Source of the DNA: Magnetospirillum gryphiswaldense MSR-1 v2
GTDB lineage: Bacteria; Pseudomonadota; Alphaproteobacteria; Rhodospirillales; Magnetospirillaceae
NCBI RefSeq assembly: GCF_000513295.1
Contig: NC_023065.1
Span: 3,332,501 to 3,396,500 of the forward strand
Direction: 5' to 3'
Length of the DNA: 64,000 nucleotides
In this document: positions 17,826 through 25,845 of the stretch, piece after piece
How positions within the stretch are numbered: the first letter of the stretch is position 1
Layout: each line of letters begins with the position of its first letter
Position numbers and translations under genes: made by a program
The notes under the pieces: generated by a model
What the model was told of the DNA's origin: nothing
Databases searched by the model: none
The model's input: the letters and a program-made list of their open reading frames with translations, nothing else

Positions 17826-18350
17826 TCACACCTTCTCGGCGGCCAGCTTTTCCGCCAGGGCTTTCTCTGCCGCCATGCGTTCCGAGGCGGCCACCGCCTC
17901 ACGGCGACGCTTGTCGGCCAGCACCTTTTGCTGCTGCATCTGCTGGATATAAGGCTTCATCCGCAAATCCGACTGGATGATGTGATCCACCAGCCATTCC
18001 TTCAGGAACGCTCCAAGATCGCGCACCATACGGTCGCGTTCGGGGCCGTCGGGGGTCCTGGTATAATCGCCGACGATAGTCGACAGCTTCTTCAACACGT
18101 CCCGATGCGACCGCCGATGGCTATCATGATAGGGATAGCGCACCGCTAGCTGAATATCTTCCTCGCGTTTGAAATGCTCGCCGGTATATTCCACCAAACC
18201 CAGCAGAACCCGGGCGATACGCTTGTGCTCGATGGCACCGCCACCGGCCAGCGCCGCTTCAAAGGCATTGATCAGATCGACCAGATGCCGATGATCGGCG
18301 TCGATGGTCGGATCTCCGGTATTCATGGCTTCACGCCAAGCAATGGTCAT
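17826..18350 (-). CDS. bacteriohemerythrin with charged C-terminal tail
   Basis: 174 aa. Residues 1-130 have the hemerythrin iron ligands: His in DADHRHL, HFKREE (His and Glu), HRRSHRDVL and the C-terminal HIIQSD. It binds O2 at a di-iron site and is usually an oxygen carrier or sensor in microaerobes. A ~45-residue Gln/Lys/Ala/Glu-rich helical tail (QQMQQQKVLADKRRREAVAA) follows the domain and is not part of the core fold. It is directly upstream of a small cytochrome c. Confidence 0.93.
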   Translation of the reverse strand: MTIAWREAMNTGDPTIDADHRHLVDLINAFEAALAGGGAIEHKRIARVLLGLVEYTGEHFKREEDIQLAVRYPYHDSHRRSHRDVLKKLSTIVGDYTRTPDGPERDRMVRDLGAFLKEWLVDHIIQSDLRMKPYIQQMQQQKVLADKRRREAVAASERMAAEKALAEKLAAEKV

Positions 18351-18484
18351 GGCTCACCCCCGAGACCTTTTCCGTCCCGCCCTTTCCCATACGGAGTTTA
18401 CCCGAGGCTTATGACCAATTCCAATAATCGAGTGACCCAAACCACCACATCCAAAAGCGGTATGGTTGAAGGAGCAAGCACAGC

Positions 18485-18976
18485 ATGATGGCCGGATCGC
18501 ATATCGCCGTCGGTGCGGCGCTGTGGGCGGTAACCGCCCGTCTGTCGGGGCTGGAAGCAGTGGAGCCGCAGGCCTTGGCGGCGGCGGCCCTGGGGGCGCT
18601 GTTGCCCGATATCGACCACCCGCACTCCTGGGCCGGGCGCAAAGTGCCATTTATTTCGATACCATTATCATTTCTGCTGGGGCATCGCGGCCTCACCCAT
18701 TCCGCCCTGGCGGTCCTCGCCTGTGCCGTGTTGCTGACGATCATGGGCACCGGCTGGCTGGCGGCACCGGTGGTGGTGGGCTATCTGTCGCACCTGCTCG
18801 CCGATGGCCTGACGCCGTCGGGAGTGCCGCTGTTGTGGCCGAATAAGCGTCGCTTCACGCTTAATCTGTGCCGCACGGGGTCACTGGCCGAAATCGCTAT
18901 CGTCGCCATCATCGCCATGGCAGGCGGCTGGGCCGCCGGCATCGATCTGTCGCACCTGCCCCGACCCAAATTATAG
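18485..18976 (+). CDS. YdjM-like DUF457 membrane-bound metal-dependent hydrolase family
   Basis: 163 aa with four predicted helices. Conserved metal-type residues are spread through the family motifs: GSHIAVG, LPDIDHPHS, GHRGLTHS and SHLLADGLTPSG. E. coli YdjM is an inner-membrane protein under LexA; the biochemical activity of the family is poorly known. GAAGGAGC lies about 10 bp before the ATG. The 3' end overlaps the convergent nitroreductase gene by 6 bp (TTATAG). Confidence 0.87.
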   Translation: MMAGSHIAVGAALWAVTARLSGLEAVEPQALAAAALGALLPDIDHPHSWAGRKVPFISIPLSFLLGHRGLTHSALAVLACAVLLTIMGTGWLAAPVVVGYLSHLLADGLTPSGVPLLWPNKRRFTLNLCRTGSLAEIAIVAIIAMAGGWAAGIDLSHLPRPKL

Positions 18977-19549
18977 GATGCGGCAGCCCTCGGTGAAGGA
19001 TAGGCGGGGATTGCGCGGATGCAACTTTGTTGCGTCACCGTAACCGATATTGATGAGCAGGTTGGCCCGCACCTTGGTATCGGCGAAAAAGGCTTGATCG
19101 ACTTGATCGGCATCAAAACCGCTCATGGGGCCGCAATCCAGACCCTGGGCACGCAGCGCCAGAATGAAATAACCGGCTTGCAGGCTGGAATTGCGAAAGG
19201 CGGTGGATTGGATCAGGGCGTCGTTGCCAGCGAACCACGATTGCGCATCGGCATGGGGATAAAGCCGGGGCAAGGTGTCGGGAAAATCCAGATCCTGGCC
19301 AATGATGGCGGTGACCGGGGCGGCCATGGTCTTGTCCACATTGCCCGCGGCCAGGGCCGGGCGCAGCCTGGCCTTGGCCGCGGCCCCCACGACGAAAACC
19401 ACGCGCATGGGCAGACAATTGGCGGAAGTCGGCCCCAGCACCGCCAGATCCCAGGCCTGACGCAACAGGCCAGGGTCCACCGGACGATCCAGCCAATGAG
19501 AATGAGTGCGGCCAAGGTTGAACATTTGTTCCAGCTGCGGGGTGGTCAT
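18971..19549 (-). CDS. nitroreductase family protein, RutE/HadB-like
   Basis: 192 aa. The ATG at 19549 follows AGGAGA. It matches the malonic semialdehyde reductase RutE/HadB subgroup: FNLGRTHSHWLDRPV, GPTSANCLPMRVVFV, the FMN-binding helix and ALRAQGLDCGPMSGFD, ending NPRLSFTEGC. It is an NAD(P)H- and FMN-dependent oxidoreductase. No other rut gene is nearby, so a pyrimidine-degradation role is not supported by context. Confidence 0.9.
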   Translation of the reverse strand: MTTPQLEQMFNLGRTHSHWLDRPVDPGLLRQAWDLAVLGPTSANCLPMRVVFVVGAAAKARLRPALAAGNVDKTMAAPVTAIIGQDLDFPDTLPRLYPHADAQSWFAGNDALIQSTAFRNSSLQAGYFILALRAQGLDCGPMSGFDADQVDQAFFADTKVRANLLINIGYGDATKLHPRNPRLSFTEGCRIL

Positions 19550-19634
19550 GGACCGTCTCCTGTCGTACAACATGAAGTGTTGTTTTAGCTTGGACTTACC
19601 TTACCCCCGACGGGGCCAGGGAACCTAGAGTGCG

Positions 19635-20642
19635 ATGCGTAAACTGTGGGGATTGATTGCGGGCCTTGCCGTGCTGCTGACCGGTTCGGCGGCTTGGGCG
19701 GCGGAATCGGCGGTGGTGTTCATGTACCACCGCTTCGACGATTCGCGTTTCCCCACCGCCAACACCCGCATCGACCAGTTGGACGCCCATATCGCCGAGT
19801 TGCAAAGCGGCGGCTATACGGTGTGGCCGCTGCCGCGCATCGTCGCCGCCTTGAAAAACAGGCAGGCCCTACCGGAAAAGACGGTGGCGCTGTCCATCGA
19901 CGATGCCTGGATGACCGTCTACCGTAACGCTTGGCCCCGGCTGAAAGCGGCCAATCTGCCCTTTACCCTGTTCGTGGTCACCGACGAGACCGATCGCGGC
20001 GGTGCCGAATACATGAGCTGGGACCAGATTCGTGAATTGGCGGCCTCGGGGCTGGTGACCATCGGCAGCCAAGGCGCCGGTCATCCGCACATGCCGGCCC
20101 TGACCCAGGCCAGCGTCGCCGAAGATCTGGCCCGCGCCGCCCAGCGCTTTCAGGCGGAATTGGGGGCGGTGCCCAAACTGTTCGCCTGGCCGTTCGGGGA
20201 AATGAGCGATGACGCCGAACAGGCGGTGCGCGCCGCCGGCTATGACGCTGCTTTCGGCCAGCATTCCGGCCCCGCCTGGTTCGGCGCCACCCCCTTTTTC
20301 CTGCCCCGCTTCGCCCTTAATGAAACCTATGGCGAGATCGAACGTTTCCGGCTGGCCGCACGCACCATCGCCTTGCCGGTGGTCGAGGTCAGCCCCCCCG
20401 ACCCGACGCTGAAGGTCAATCCGCCGCTGTTCGGCTTTACCATGGCGCATGAAGTACCGGGGATGGAATTGCTGGGCTGCTACGCCTCGCACGAGGGCAA
20501 GGTGACGACCGAAACCCTGGGACCGCGGGTGGAAGTGCGCATGACCAAGCCTTTTCCCGCCGGACGCGGGCGCATCAACTGCACCATCCCCACCCTGGAC
20601 GGACGCTGGCGCTGGTTCGGCTGGCAGTTCTACGTGAATTAA
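19635..20642 (+). CDS. secreted polysaccharide deacetylase (NodB-like)
   Basis: 335 aa. Signal peptide 1-22 (MRKLWGLIAGLAVLLTGSAA, then WA). NodB-fold motifs: motif 1 SIDDAW (catalytic and metal Asp), motif 2 IGSQGAGHPHM, where the usual SH(T/S) first His is Gln while HPHM is kept, and motif 3 FAWPFGE. The C-terminal ~90 residues form an extra domain with two Cys. Targets of the family are N-acetyl groups on glycans or peptidoglycan. The altered motif 2 means the metal site may be modified. Stop overlaps the convergent J-domain gene (TTAA). Confidence 0.88.
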   Translation: MRKLWGLIAGLAVLLTGSAAWAAESAVVFMYHRFDDSRFPTANTRIDQLDAHIAELQSGGYTVWPLPRIVAALKNRQALPEKTVALSIDDAWMTVYRNAWPRLKAANLPFTLFVVTDETDRGGAEYMSWDQIRELAASGLVTIGSQGAGHPHMPALTQASVAEDLARAAQRFQAELGAVPKLFAWPFGEMSDDAEQAVRAAGYDAAFGQHSGPAWFGATPFFLPRFALNETYGEIERFRLAARTIALPVVEVSPPDPTLKVNPPLFGFTMAHEVPGMELLGCYASHEGKVTTETLGPRVEVRMTKPFPAGRGRINCTIPTLDGRWRWFGWQFYVN

Positions 20643-22132
20643 TCATCCTCGACGAACCGGTCGATATCCAGGTTTTGCGGGCCGTTGGCGTCCTTGCCCG
20701 GCGGTGCCAGGGTGATCTCCGGTAAGGTCATCATCGACGATGTCCTGGTCGCCGCCAGGGTGCGGAAGGTCAGGGTAAACGGTAGCAGGCCCGCTTCCAT
20801 GTTCTTGGTGAACAGCCCGCAGCCCCGGGAATAACCGTTGCCGGTGGCGAATTCCATGCGATAGGTGCCCTCGGGGATGCTGCCCACCGCAAGGTGATAC
20901 GCTGCCGGAATAAAATAGGACAGCACAGTGGTGCCGCTGGCCGTCTTCAGCTTGACCACGGCGTCAAAGCGGCCCTCGTTGTGGATCATCAGCCGATGTT
21001 CGCCGCTGGCCCGACGCATCAACACCTCGCCCGGTTCGGTCTTGGCGCCCTTGTTGGCCTCGCACCAATCCTGCTTGTGGCGGGTACCGGCCCCGGCGTA
21101 AAGGCCGCGCCGCGACACCCAGCCGATGACCCCCGACGGTGTGCGCACCTGCGCCCATTCCGGGTCGGGCGAATCCAAAATCTGTACGGTGGTAAAACGG
21201 TCCAGCAAGGTCAGCACCGGCGCCCCTTCCAGCGGGGCTTGGCGTAATTTCAGGTCGGCCACCGCCACATGGCGGATGTCACCGACCAGGGCGGCTTGCA
21301 CGGTGATGCCGGCGGAACTGGCCACCGGTTGATCCCAGGGCCGGGTCAGGCCGAAGCCCAACAGCCCCAAGGCCACCGGCAGGGCGGCCAAAGGCAGTCC
21401 TTGGGCGGCGAACACCGCGCCTTTCCATGGCGCCCAACGACCGCGCAGGCGACGACTGGACTCTTGTGTCGCCTGCCGCAGCACGGTCACCTGCCGCTTG
21501 TGCACGGACAGGCGGGCGAAACGTGCCGCCTGCTCGGTCAGGCCGCGGGCCAGATCGGTTTCCTCCAGATCGAGAAAGGCGCGGGCCTGGCGGATCAACA
21601 ACCGGGCATTCTGGTGCCGAGGCTTGGTACCGCCGAACAGATTGCGGAACAGGGCGAGGGGGGTCAGCACCAAGCCCATGGGCGACCACCACCCCCAGGC
21701 CCAGGTCTGGGTGCTGGCCTTGGCCGCCGCCACATCGGCGCAGTCCCGGCAAAAAATTCCCTCGTCATGGCTCCAGCGTGCCCACACCAGGTAACTTTTT
21801 ACCCGGTGGAAAATGACATAGCGGGGCTGGGCGGTGACCTTGCCGCAGCGCGAACAGGCAAACGGCGACGACGGATAATCGTCACCGTCCTCGGTCAGCG
21901 GATGCACGCCGGTGGCATCGTATTCGGCCCGCCGCAACACATCCTGCAACACCCGATAAGCCTCGACAAGCCTTTGAAATTCAAGGCGAGCGGCTTCCGT
22001 CGGGTTGCGATCGGGATGGACCTTCTTGGCCCGCGCGCGATAGGCCGCCTTGATGGCCGCCAGATCGGCGCCAGGGGCAAGGCCTAGAATGGCGTAATAG
22101 CCTTTGGGGTCCTGGGACAGGGTGCTGTTCAT
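20639..22132 (-). CDS. J-domain membrane protein with zinc-ribbon-like, SH3b and C-terminal domains
   Basis: 497 aa from the ATG at 22132 (GAAGG upstream); upstream ATGs add residues without family content. Domains in order: J-domain (YYAILGLAPGADLAAIKAAY, with HPD at HPDRNPTEA) at ~10-70; a Cys pair set CSRCG and CRDCA at ~90-130; hydrophobic segments near 145 and 245; a bacterial SH3-like domain at ~285-350 (LRQAPLEGAPVLTLLDRFTT ... GVIGWVSRRGL); then a ~130-residue beta-rich domain. The HPD suggests it can stimulate a DnaK-type chaperone from the membrane. The combination is unusual. Confidence 0.85.
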   Translation of the reverse strand: MNSTLSQDPKGYYAILGLAPGADLAAIKAAYRARAKKVHPDRNPTEAARLEFQRLVEAYRVLQDVLRRAEYDATGVHPLTEDGDDYPSSPFACSRCGKVTAQPRYVIFHRVKSYLVWARWSHDEGIFCRDCADVAAAKASTQTWAWGWWSPMGLVLTPLALFRNLFGGTKPRHQNARLLIRQARAFLDLEETDLARGLTEQAARFARLSVHKRQVTVLRQATQESSRRLRGRWAPWKGAVFAAQGLPLAALPVALGLLGFGLTRPWDQPVASSAGITVQAALVGDIRHVAVADLKLRQAPLEGAPVLTLLDRFTTVQILDSPDPEWAQVRTPSGVIGWVSRRGLYAGAGTRHKQDWCEANKGAKTEPGEVLMRRASGEHRLMIHNEGRFDAVVKLKTASGTTVLSYFIPAAYHLAVGSIPEGTYRMEFATGNGYSRGCGLFTKNMEAGLLPFTLTFRTLAATRTSSMMTLPEITLAPPGKDANGPQNLDIDRFVEDD

Positions 22133-22205
22133 TGCCTTCGGTCTTGGACGTTTGCCCATTGCAATGCAAGCATCATGCCGGCGCTGTGCGCAAACCAGCA
22201 AAGTC

Positions 22206-22703
22206 CTAACGATGATTTATTTCTGTTTCGATTTGATTTAGGGATTCGATGATCTGCGTCCGGCTGACCTCGTCGGCACCACCATGCCGGTGCAGAAAAT
22301 CAGTCAAGGCCTGACCCGACGCTAGGCCAACCAGCACGCCGTCGCGACGCACCACCCAGTCACGCACCAATTGGGCGGCATTGTCATGGCAGCCACCGCA
22401 ATGGGTGCGAAATTCCGGACCACGCCCCATCTGTCCGACCAGCATGTCGGCCAGGGCGGCAATCTGAGCGGGGGAATAGCCGCCATTATGGCGGACGAGA
22501 AAATCATCCAGCTTCTGCCCGCTGGCCCGACCAAAGACGACGCCGTCGCGCAGGTCCAGCGCCTGACGGGCGAAATCTCCGGCATGGCCATGGCAGCCAC
22601 CACATTGCCCATCCCATAGGGCGTGCAGATCACTGGCCCGAGCCGAGCCGACGGCAATATACAGCGCCACGACACAAAGACGGGAGAGTGTTGACATCAT
22701 CAT
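22206..22703 (-). CDS. periplasmic diheme c-type cytochrome
   Basis: 165 aa. Signal peptide to about residue 23 (LSRLCVVALYIAVGSARA). Two near-identical halves each carry a CGGCH heme motif (residues ~34 and ~102) followed by a similar helix and an SGQxLxDFLxRH segment, so the protein is an internal duplication of a monoheme unit. No clear Met ligand follows either heme; His may serve. It lies 63 bp downstream of another cytochrome c gene on the same strand. Confidence 0.85.
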   Translation of the reverse strand: MMMSTLSRLCVVALYIAVGSARASDLHALWDGQCGGCHGHAGDFARQALDLRDGVVFGRASGQKLDDFLVRHNGGYSPAQIAALADMLVGQMGRGPEFRTHCGGCHDNAAQLVRDWVVRRDGVLVGLASGQALTDFLHRHGGADEVSRTQIIESLNQIETEINHR

Positions 22704-22766
22704 CGTTCCCGATTCGGAACAAGAGCGCGAAGAACCGCCAATTTCATCAATACCCCCATGGGGCGA

Positions 22767-23189
22767 TCAGGGGGCCATCCGTCCGCGCTGGCCTGGAGAC
22801 GGTAATTGCGCGGTGGCGAAACTATCGAAAACCCAATTGGCGACCGCTTGCAATTCCCCATCGGTCAGTTCGGGGAAGGTATCGCCGATGGGGGACATCA
22901 GGCCAAAGCGCTGCACCGCCATAGCGTCCACGGCCTTGGCCTCGGCCGGGGCCTTGATGAAATCCAGCACGCGGGCGACAAAGACGGCGCGGTCAGGACC
23001 AGTCACCTGCCGCAGATGCGCCGCCATCATATCCATGGGCGGCGCAATCATTTCATCGCGCCGCGCTGTGTCGCGCTGTTTGAAATGACAGGCCCCGCAG
23101 GCCCGGTCAAAAATAGCCTCGGGCTGCTCAGCCTGGGCCGGAACCGTCAATATCAGTGCGGACAGAAGGGGAAAGATCAACGCTCTCAT
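22767..23189 (-). CDS. periplasmic monoheme c-type cytochrome
   Basis: 140 aa. I choose the ATG at 23189, with GGAG 7 bp away; another ATG two codons upstream is possible. Signal peptide MRALIFPLLSALILTVPAQA. One heme motif, CGACH, near residue 31; Met-rich candidates for the axial ligand are APPMDMM and FGLMSP. The C-terminal helix ELTDGELQAVANWVFDSF is typical of class I cytochromes. It forms a cytochrome pair with the diheme protein downstream. Confidence 0.86.
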   Translation of the reverse strand: MRALIFPLLSALILTVPAQAEQPEAIFDRACGACHFKQRDTARRDEMIAPPMDMMAAHLRQVTGPDRAVFVARVLDFIKAPAEAKAVDAMAVQRFGLMSPIGDTFPELTDGELQAVANWVFDSFATAQLPSPGQRGRMAP

Positions 23190-23252
23190 CGCCATTCTCC
23201 GTCCAATGGTCGATCGTGGATGACAGCACAAAACCATTCTGTCTGCCTTGAC

Positions 23253-23302
23253 GGCGATCAAATCGCCCGGCCAAGGAATGACCCAACGGGTCATTCCTTG
23301 GC
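23253..23302 (-). terminator. two adjacent perfect hairpins after the CMD gene
   Basis: GCCAAGGAATGACCC (23270-23284) and GGGTCATTCCTTGGC (23288-23302) form a 15-bp perfect stem with a 3-nt loop. GGCGAT (23253-23258) and ATCGCC (23262-23267) form a second one just beyond. They begin 9 bp after the CMD stop but lack a T-tract. Termination, mRNA 3'-end protection or protein binding are all possible. Confidence 0.6.
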
Positions 23303-23310
23303 GAAAGCGA

Positions 23311-23670
23311 TTATTCTGCGACTTTGTCGGCGACGTGCTGGTCGAAGGCCTCGACCGCCAATCCGCCATACATCAAGGACGGACCGCCGCCCATGTAGAC
23401 GGCCATGCCGATGACTTCCATCAGTTCCTCGCGGCTGGTGCCCAGGTCGCGGGCGGTGCGGGTGTGAAAGGTGATGCAACCGTCGCAGCGGGCGGCGATG
23501 GCAATGCCCAGGGCCACCAGTTCCTTGGTCTTGGCGTCCAGGGCGCCATCGGCGCAAGCGGCCTTGGCCATGGCGGAAAAGCCCTTCATCACCTCGGGGA
23601 TGCCGCCGCGCACCTGGCCGACCAACGCCGACAAATCCTTGGCCAGTTCGGGCCAGTCCTGGGTGCTCAT
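23311..23670 (-). CDS. carboxymuconolactone decarboxylase/AhpD-like family protein
   Basis: 119 aa. The AhpD-type motif CDGCITFHTRTA gives the CxxC plus downstream His of peroxidase-like members. Helices FSAMAKAACADGALDAKTKE and REELMEVIGMAVYMGGGPSL fit the CMD fold. Such proteins are small oligomeric thiol reductants; the true decarboxylases lack the CxxC. A palindrome lies in its upstream region. Substrate unknown. Confidence 0.9.
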   Translation of the reverse strand: MSTQDWPELAKDLSALVGQVRGGIPEVMKGFSAMAKAACADGALDAKTKELVALGIAIAARCDGCITFHTRTARDLGTSREELMEVIGMAVYMGGGPSLMYGGLAVEAFDQHVADKVAE

Positions 23671-23700
23671 CAGAGGAAACTCCGTTTGTTATTCGATGTC

Positions 23701-23720
23701 GCTAATATGCTGGTATTAGC
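23701..23720. promoter_or_regulatory. palindromic operator-like site upstream of the CMD gene
   Basis: GCTAATA (23701-23707), a 6-bp spacer and TATTAGC (23714-23720) are perfect inverted arms 31-50 bp before the start codon. Size and AT content fit a dimeric repressor or redox regulator site. Confidence 0.45.
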
Positions 23721-23753
23721 AAATAATGGGAAGCGCGCACCGCGCATACTCCC

Positions 23754-24194
23754 CTAGCGTCTTTGCCGGAAGAAGTCTTGCAGCAGCGCAGCGTTCTCCG
23801 CCTCACGCAGGCCGCCGACGATTTCCGGGCGATGATGGCAGGTGGACCGCTCGAACACCCGCGCCCCATGTTCGACGCCGCCGCCCTTGGGGTCGTAGGC
23901 GCCGTAATACAGCCGCCGCAGCCGCGCGTGGGCGATGGCCGCCGCGCACATGGGGCAGGGTTCCAAGGTCACATAGAGGTCGCATTCCTCCAGCCGGGTT
24001 TGGCCCAATCGGGTCGCGGCGGCGCGGATCACCTGCATTTCGGCGTGCGCCGTGGGGTCGTGCAGTTCCTCGACCCGGTTGCCGTCGGCGGCGATGACCT
24101 GACCGGCCCGCACCAACACGGCACCCACCGGCACCTCGCCACGGCGGGCGGCGGCGGCGGCCTGATCCATGGCCATCTGCATGAAGTCGTCCAT
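23754..24194 (-). CDS. tadA: tRNA-specific adenosine deaminase (A34 to I34)
   Basis: 146 aa. Cytidine/deoxycytidylate-deaminase fold with the zinc/proton-shuttle motif HAEM and PCPMC. Other hallmarks are GEVPVGAVLV, NRVEELHDPTAHAEM and LYVTLEPCPMCAAAI. It makes inosine in the wobble position of tRNA-Arg(ACG). Normal length. Transcribed alone and divergent from the class I amidotransferase gene. Confidence 0.96.
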   Translation of the reverse strand: MDDFMQMAMDQAAAAARRGEVPVGAVLVRAGQVIAADGNRVEELHDPTAHAEMQVIRAAATRLGQTRLEECDLYVTLEPCPMCAAAIAHARLRRLYYGAYDPKGGGVEHGARVFERSTCHHRPEIVGGLREAENAALLQDFFRQRR

Positions 24195-24268
24195 GCCCCC
24201 ACATCTAACACATTGCCGCCATCGGCGCAGGGCACTATACGAAGATCATCACAGGCCAAAGGCATTCC

Positions 24269-24985
24269 ATGCGCGATCTTCCCGTCATCGGCATCACCTT
24301 GGACAGCGAGGAGCCGGGGGGCTATTCCAAATTCCCCTGGTATGCGCTGCGCCAGAATTACTGCTCTGCCGTGGTGGCGGCGGGCGGCTTGCCGCTGCCC
24401 CTGCCGCATGAACCATCCCTGGCCGCCGATTACCTTGACCGCATCCACGGTCTGATCGTCACCGGCGGCGCCTTCGACGTCGACCCTGCCCTGTTCGGCG
24501 CCGCCACCCGCCATGAAACGGTGGTGGTGAAAAAGGCCCGCACCCAATTCGAGCTGGCCATGATCCAAGGAGCGCTCAAGCGCGACATGCCGATCTTGGG
24601 CATTTGCGGCGGCCAGCAATTGCTGAACGTCGCCCTGGGTGGCACCCTGATCCAGCATATCCCCGATGAGGTGGTCGAGTGTCTGGCCCATGAACAGCCC
24701 AATCCGCGGGATCAGGCCGGCCATGACGCCGTGCTGGTCCCCGGTACCCGGCTTGCCGACATCGCCCAAAGCTTGCGCATCCCGGTCAACAGCGCCCATC
24801 ATCAGGCGGTCAAGGATGTGGCGCCCGGCTGCGTCGTCAATGCCCGGGCCGAGGACGGGGTGATCGAGGGCATCGAGCACCCGGGCCACAAATTCTGCAT
24901 CGGCGTGCAATGGCACCCCGAATTCACCATTTCCGACGCGGATTCCCGTTTGTACCGCGCCTTCATAAAGGCCTGCCACGCATGA
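24269..24985 (+). CDS. class I glutamine amidotransferase-like hydrolase, PuuD-type (peptidase C26)
   Basis: 238 aa. Nucleophile elbow GICGGQQLLNV (Cys), the oxyanion-side GGAFDVDPALFG segment, and the His-Glu pair in GVQWHPEF. Members of the family hydrolyse gamma-glutamyl bonds, for example gamma-glutamyl-GABA in putrescine breakdown. No putrescine genes are nearby, so the substrate is open. Its stop overlaps the rluB start (ATGA). Confidence 0.92.
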   Translation: MRDLPVIGITLDSEEPGGYSKFPWYALRQNYCSAVVAAGGLPLPLPHEPSLAADYLDRIHGLIVTGGAFDVDPALFGAATRHETVVVKKARTQFELAMIQGALKRDMPILGICGGQQLLNVALGGTLIQHIPDEVVECLAHEQPNPRDQAGHDAVLVPGTRLADIAQSLRIPVNSAHHQAVKDVAPGCVVNARAEDGVIEGIEHPGHKFCIGVQWHPEFTISDADSRLYRAFIKACHA

Positions 24986-25845
24986 GCGAAGACACCCTTG
25001 CCGCTACCGATACTCTTCCCGAGACCGAAGAAAAAGAACGCATCGCCAAGCGGCTGGCCCGCGCCGGCATCTGCTCGCGCCGCGACGCCGAAAAGCTGAT
25101 CACTTCGCGCAAGGTGGCGGTCAACGGCGTGGTTCTGGAAAGCCCGGCCTTTCTGGTCGGCCCTGGCGACCGCATCGTCGTCGACGGCCAGTTGGTGCCC
25201 GAGGCGGAAAAGGCCCGGGTGTGGCGTTATCACAAGCCAGCGGGGCTGGTCACCACCCACCGCGACCCTCAGGGCCGCGCCACCGTGTTCGAGAAACTGC
25301 CGGCCACCATGCCCCGCGTGATTTCCGTCGGCCGGCTGGATCTCAATTCCGAAGGGCTGCTGCTGCTCACCAATGACGGCGAGCTGGCCCGGTCGCTGGA
25401 ACTGCCCGCCGCCGGCTGGGTGCGGCGCTATCGCGTGCGCGTCCACGGCACCATCGAGCCGGAAAGTCTGGTGCCGCTGGAAAAGGGCCTGACCATCGAC
25501 GGCGTCAAATACGGCCCGATCAAGGCCATCCTGGATCGTCAGAAAGGCTCCAACGCTTGGCTGACCATCAGCCTGAAGGAAGGCAAGAACCGCGAAATCC
25601 GCCGGGTGATGGAGCATCTGGGCTGGCCGGTCAGCCGCTTGATCCGGGTGTCTTACGGCCCGTTCCAGCTGGGCAGCCTGGAAGAAGGCGGGGTCGAGGA
25701 AGTGCCGGGCAAGATCGTCAAGGAACAATTGGGCCAAGGCGGCGGCAATTGGGCCAAGGCCGACACCGAGGACCGCCCGCGTCCGCCGTCCAACCACAAG
25801 AAGCCCCATGCGGGCAAGGCATCGCATGAGAATCGTCGGCGGTAA
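24982..25845 (+). CDS. rluB: 23S rRNA pseudouridine synthase, RluB/RsuA family
   Basis: 287 aa. S4 RNA-binding domain at ~18-65 (ERIAKRLARAGICSRRDAEK). The catalytic domain has SVGRLDLNSEGLLLLTNDGE, with the active Asp in GRLD, and KEGKNREIRRVMEHLG. The C-terminal ~35 residues form a basic tail (HKKPHAGKASHENRRR). Pseudouridine at 23S 2605 is the usual RluB product; an RluE/F role cannot be excluded. It overlaps the PuuD-like gene upstream and rsmD downstream. Confidence 0.93.
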   Translation: MSEDTLAATDTLPETEEKERIAKRLARAGICSRRDAEKLITSRKVAVNGVVLESPAFLVGPGDRIVVDGQLVPEAEKARVWRYHKPAGLVTTHRDPQGRATVFEKLPATMPRVISVGRLDLNSEGLLLLTNDGELARSLELPAAGWVRRYRVRVHGTIEPESLVPLEKGLTIDGVKYGPIKAILDRQKGSNAWLTISLKEGKNREIRRVMEHLGWPVSRLIRVSYGPFQLGSLEEGGVEEVPGKIVKEQLGQGGGNWAKADTEDRPRPPSNHKKPHAGKASHENRRR

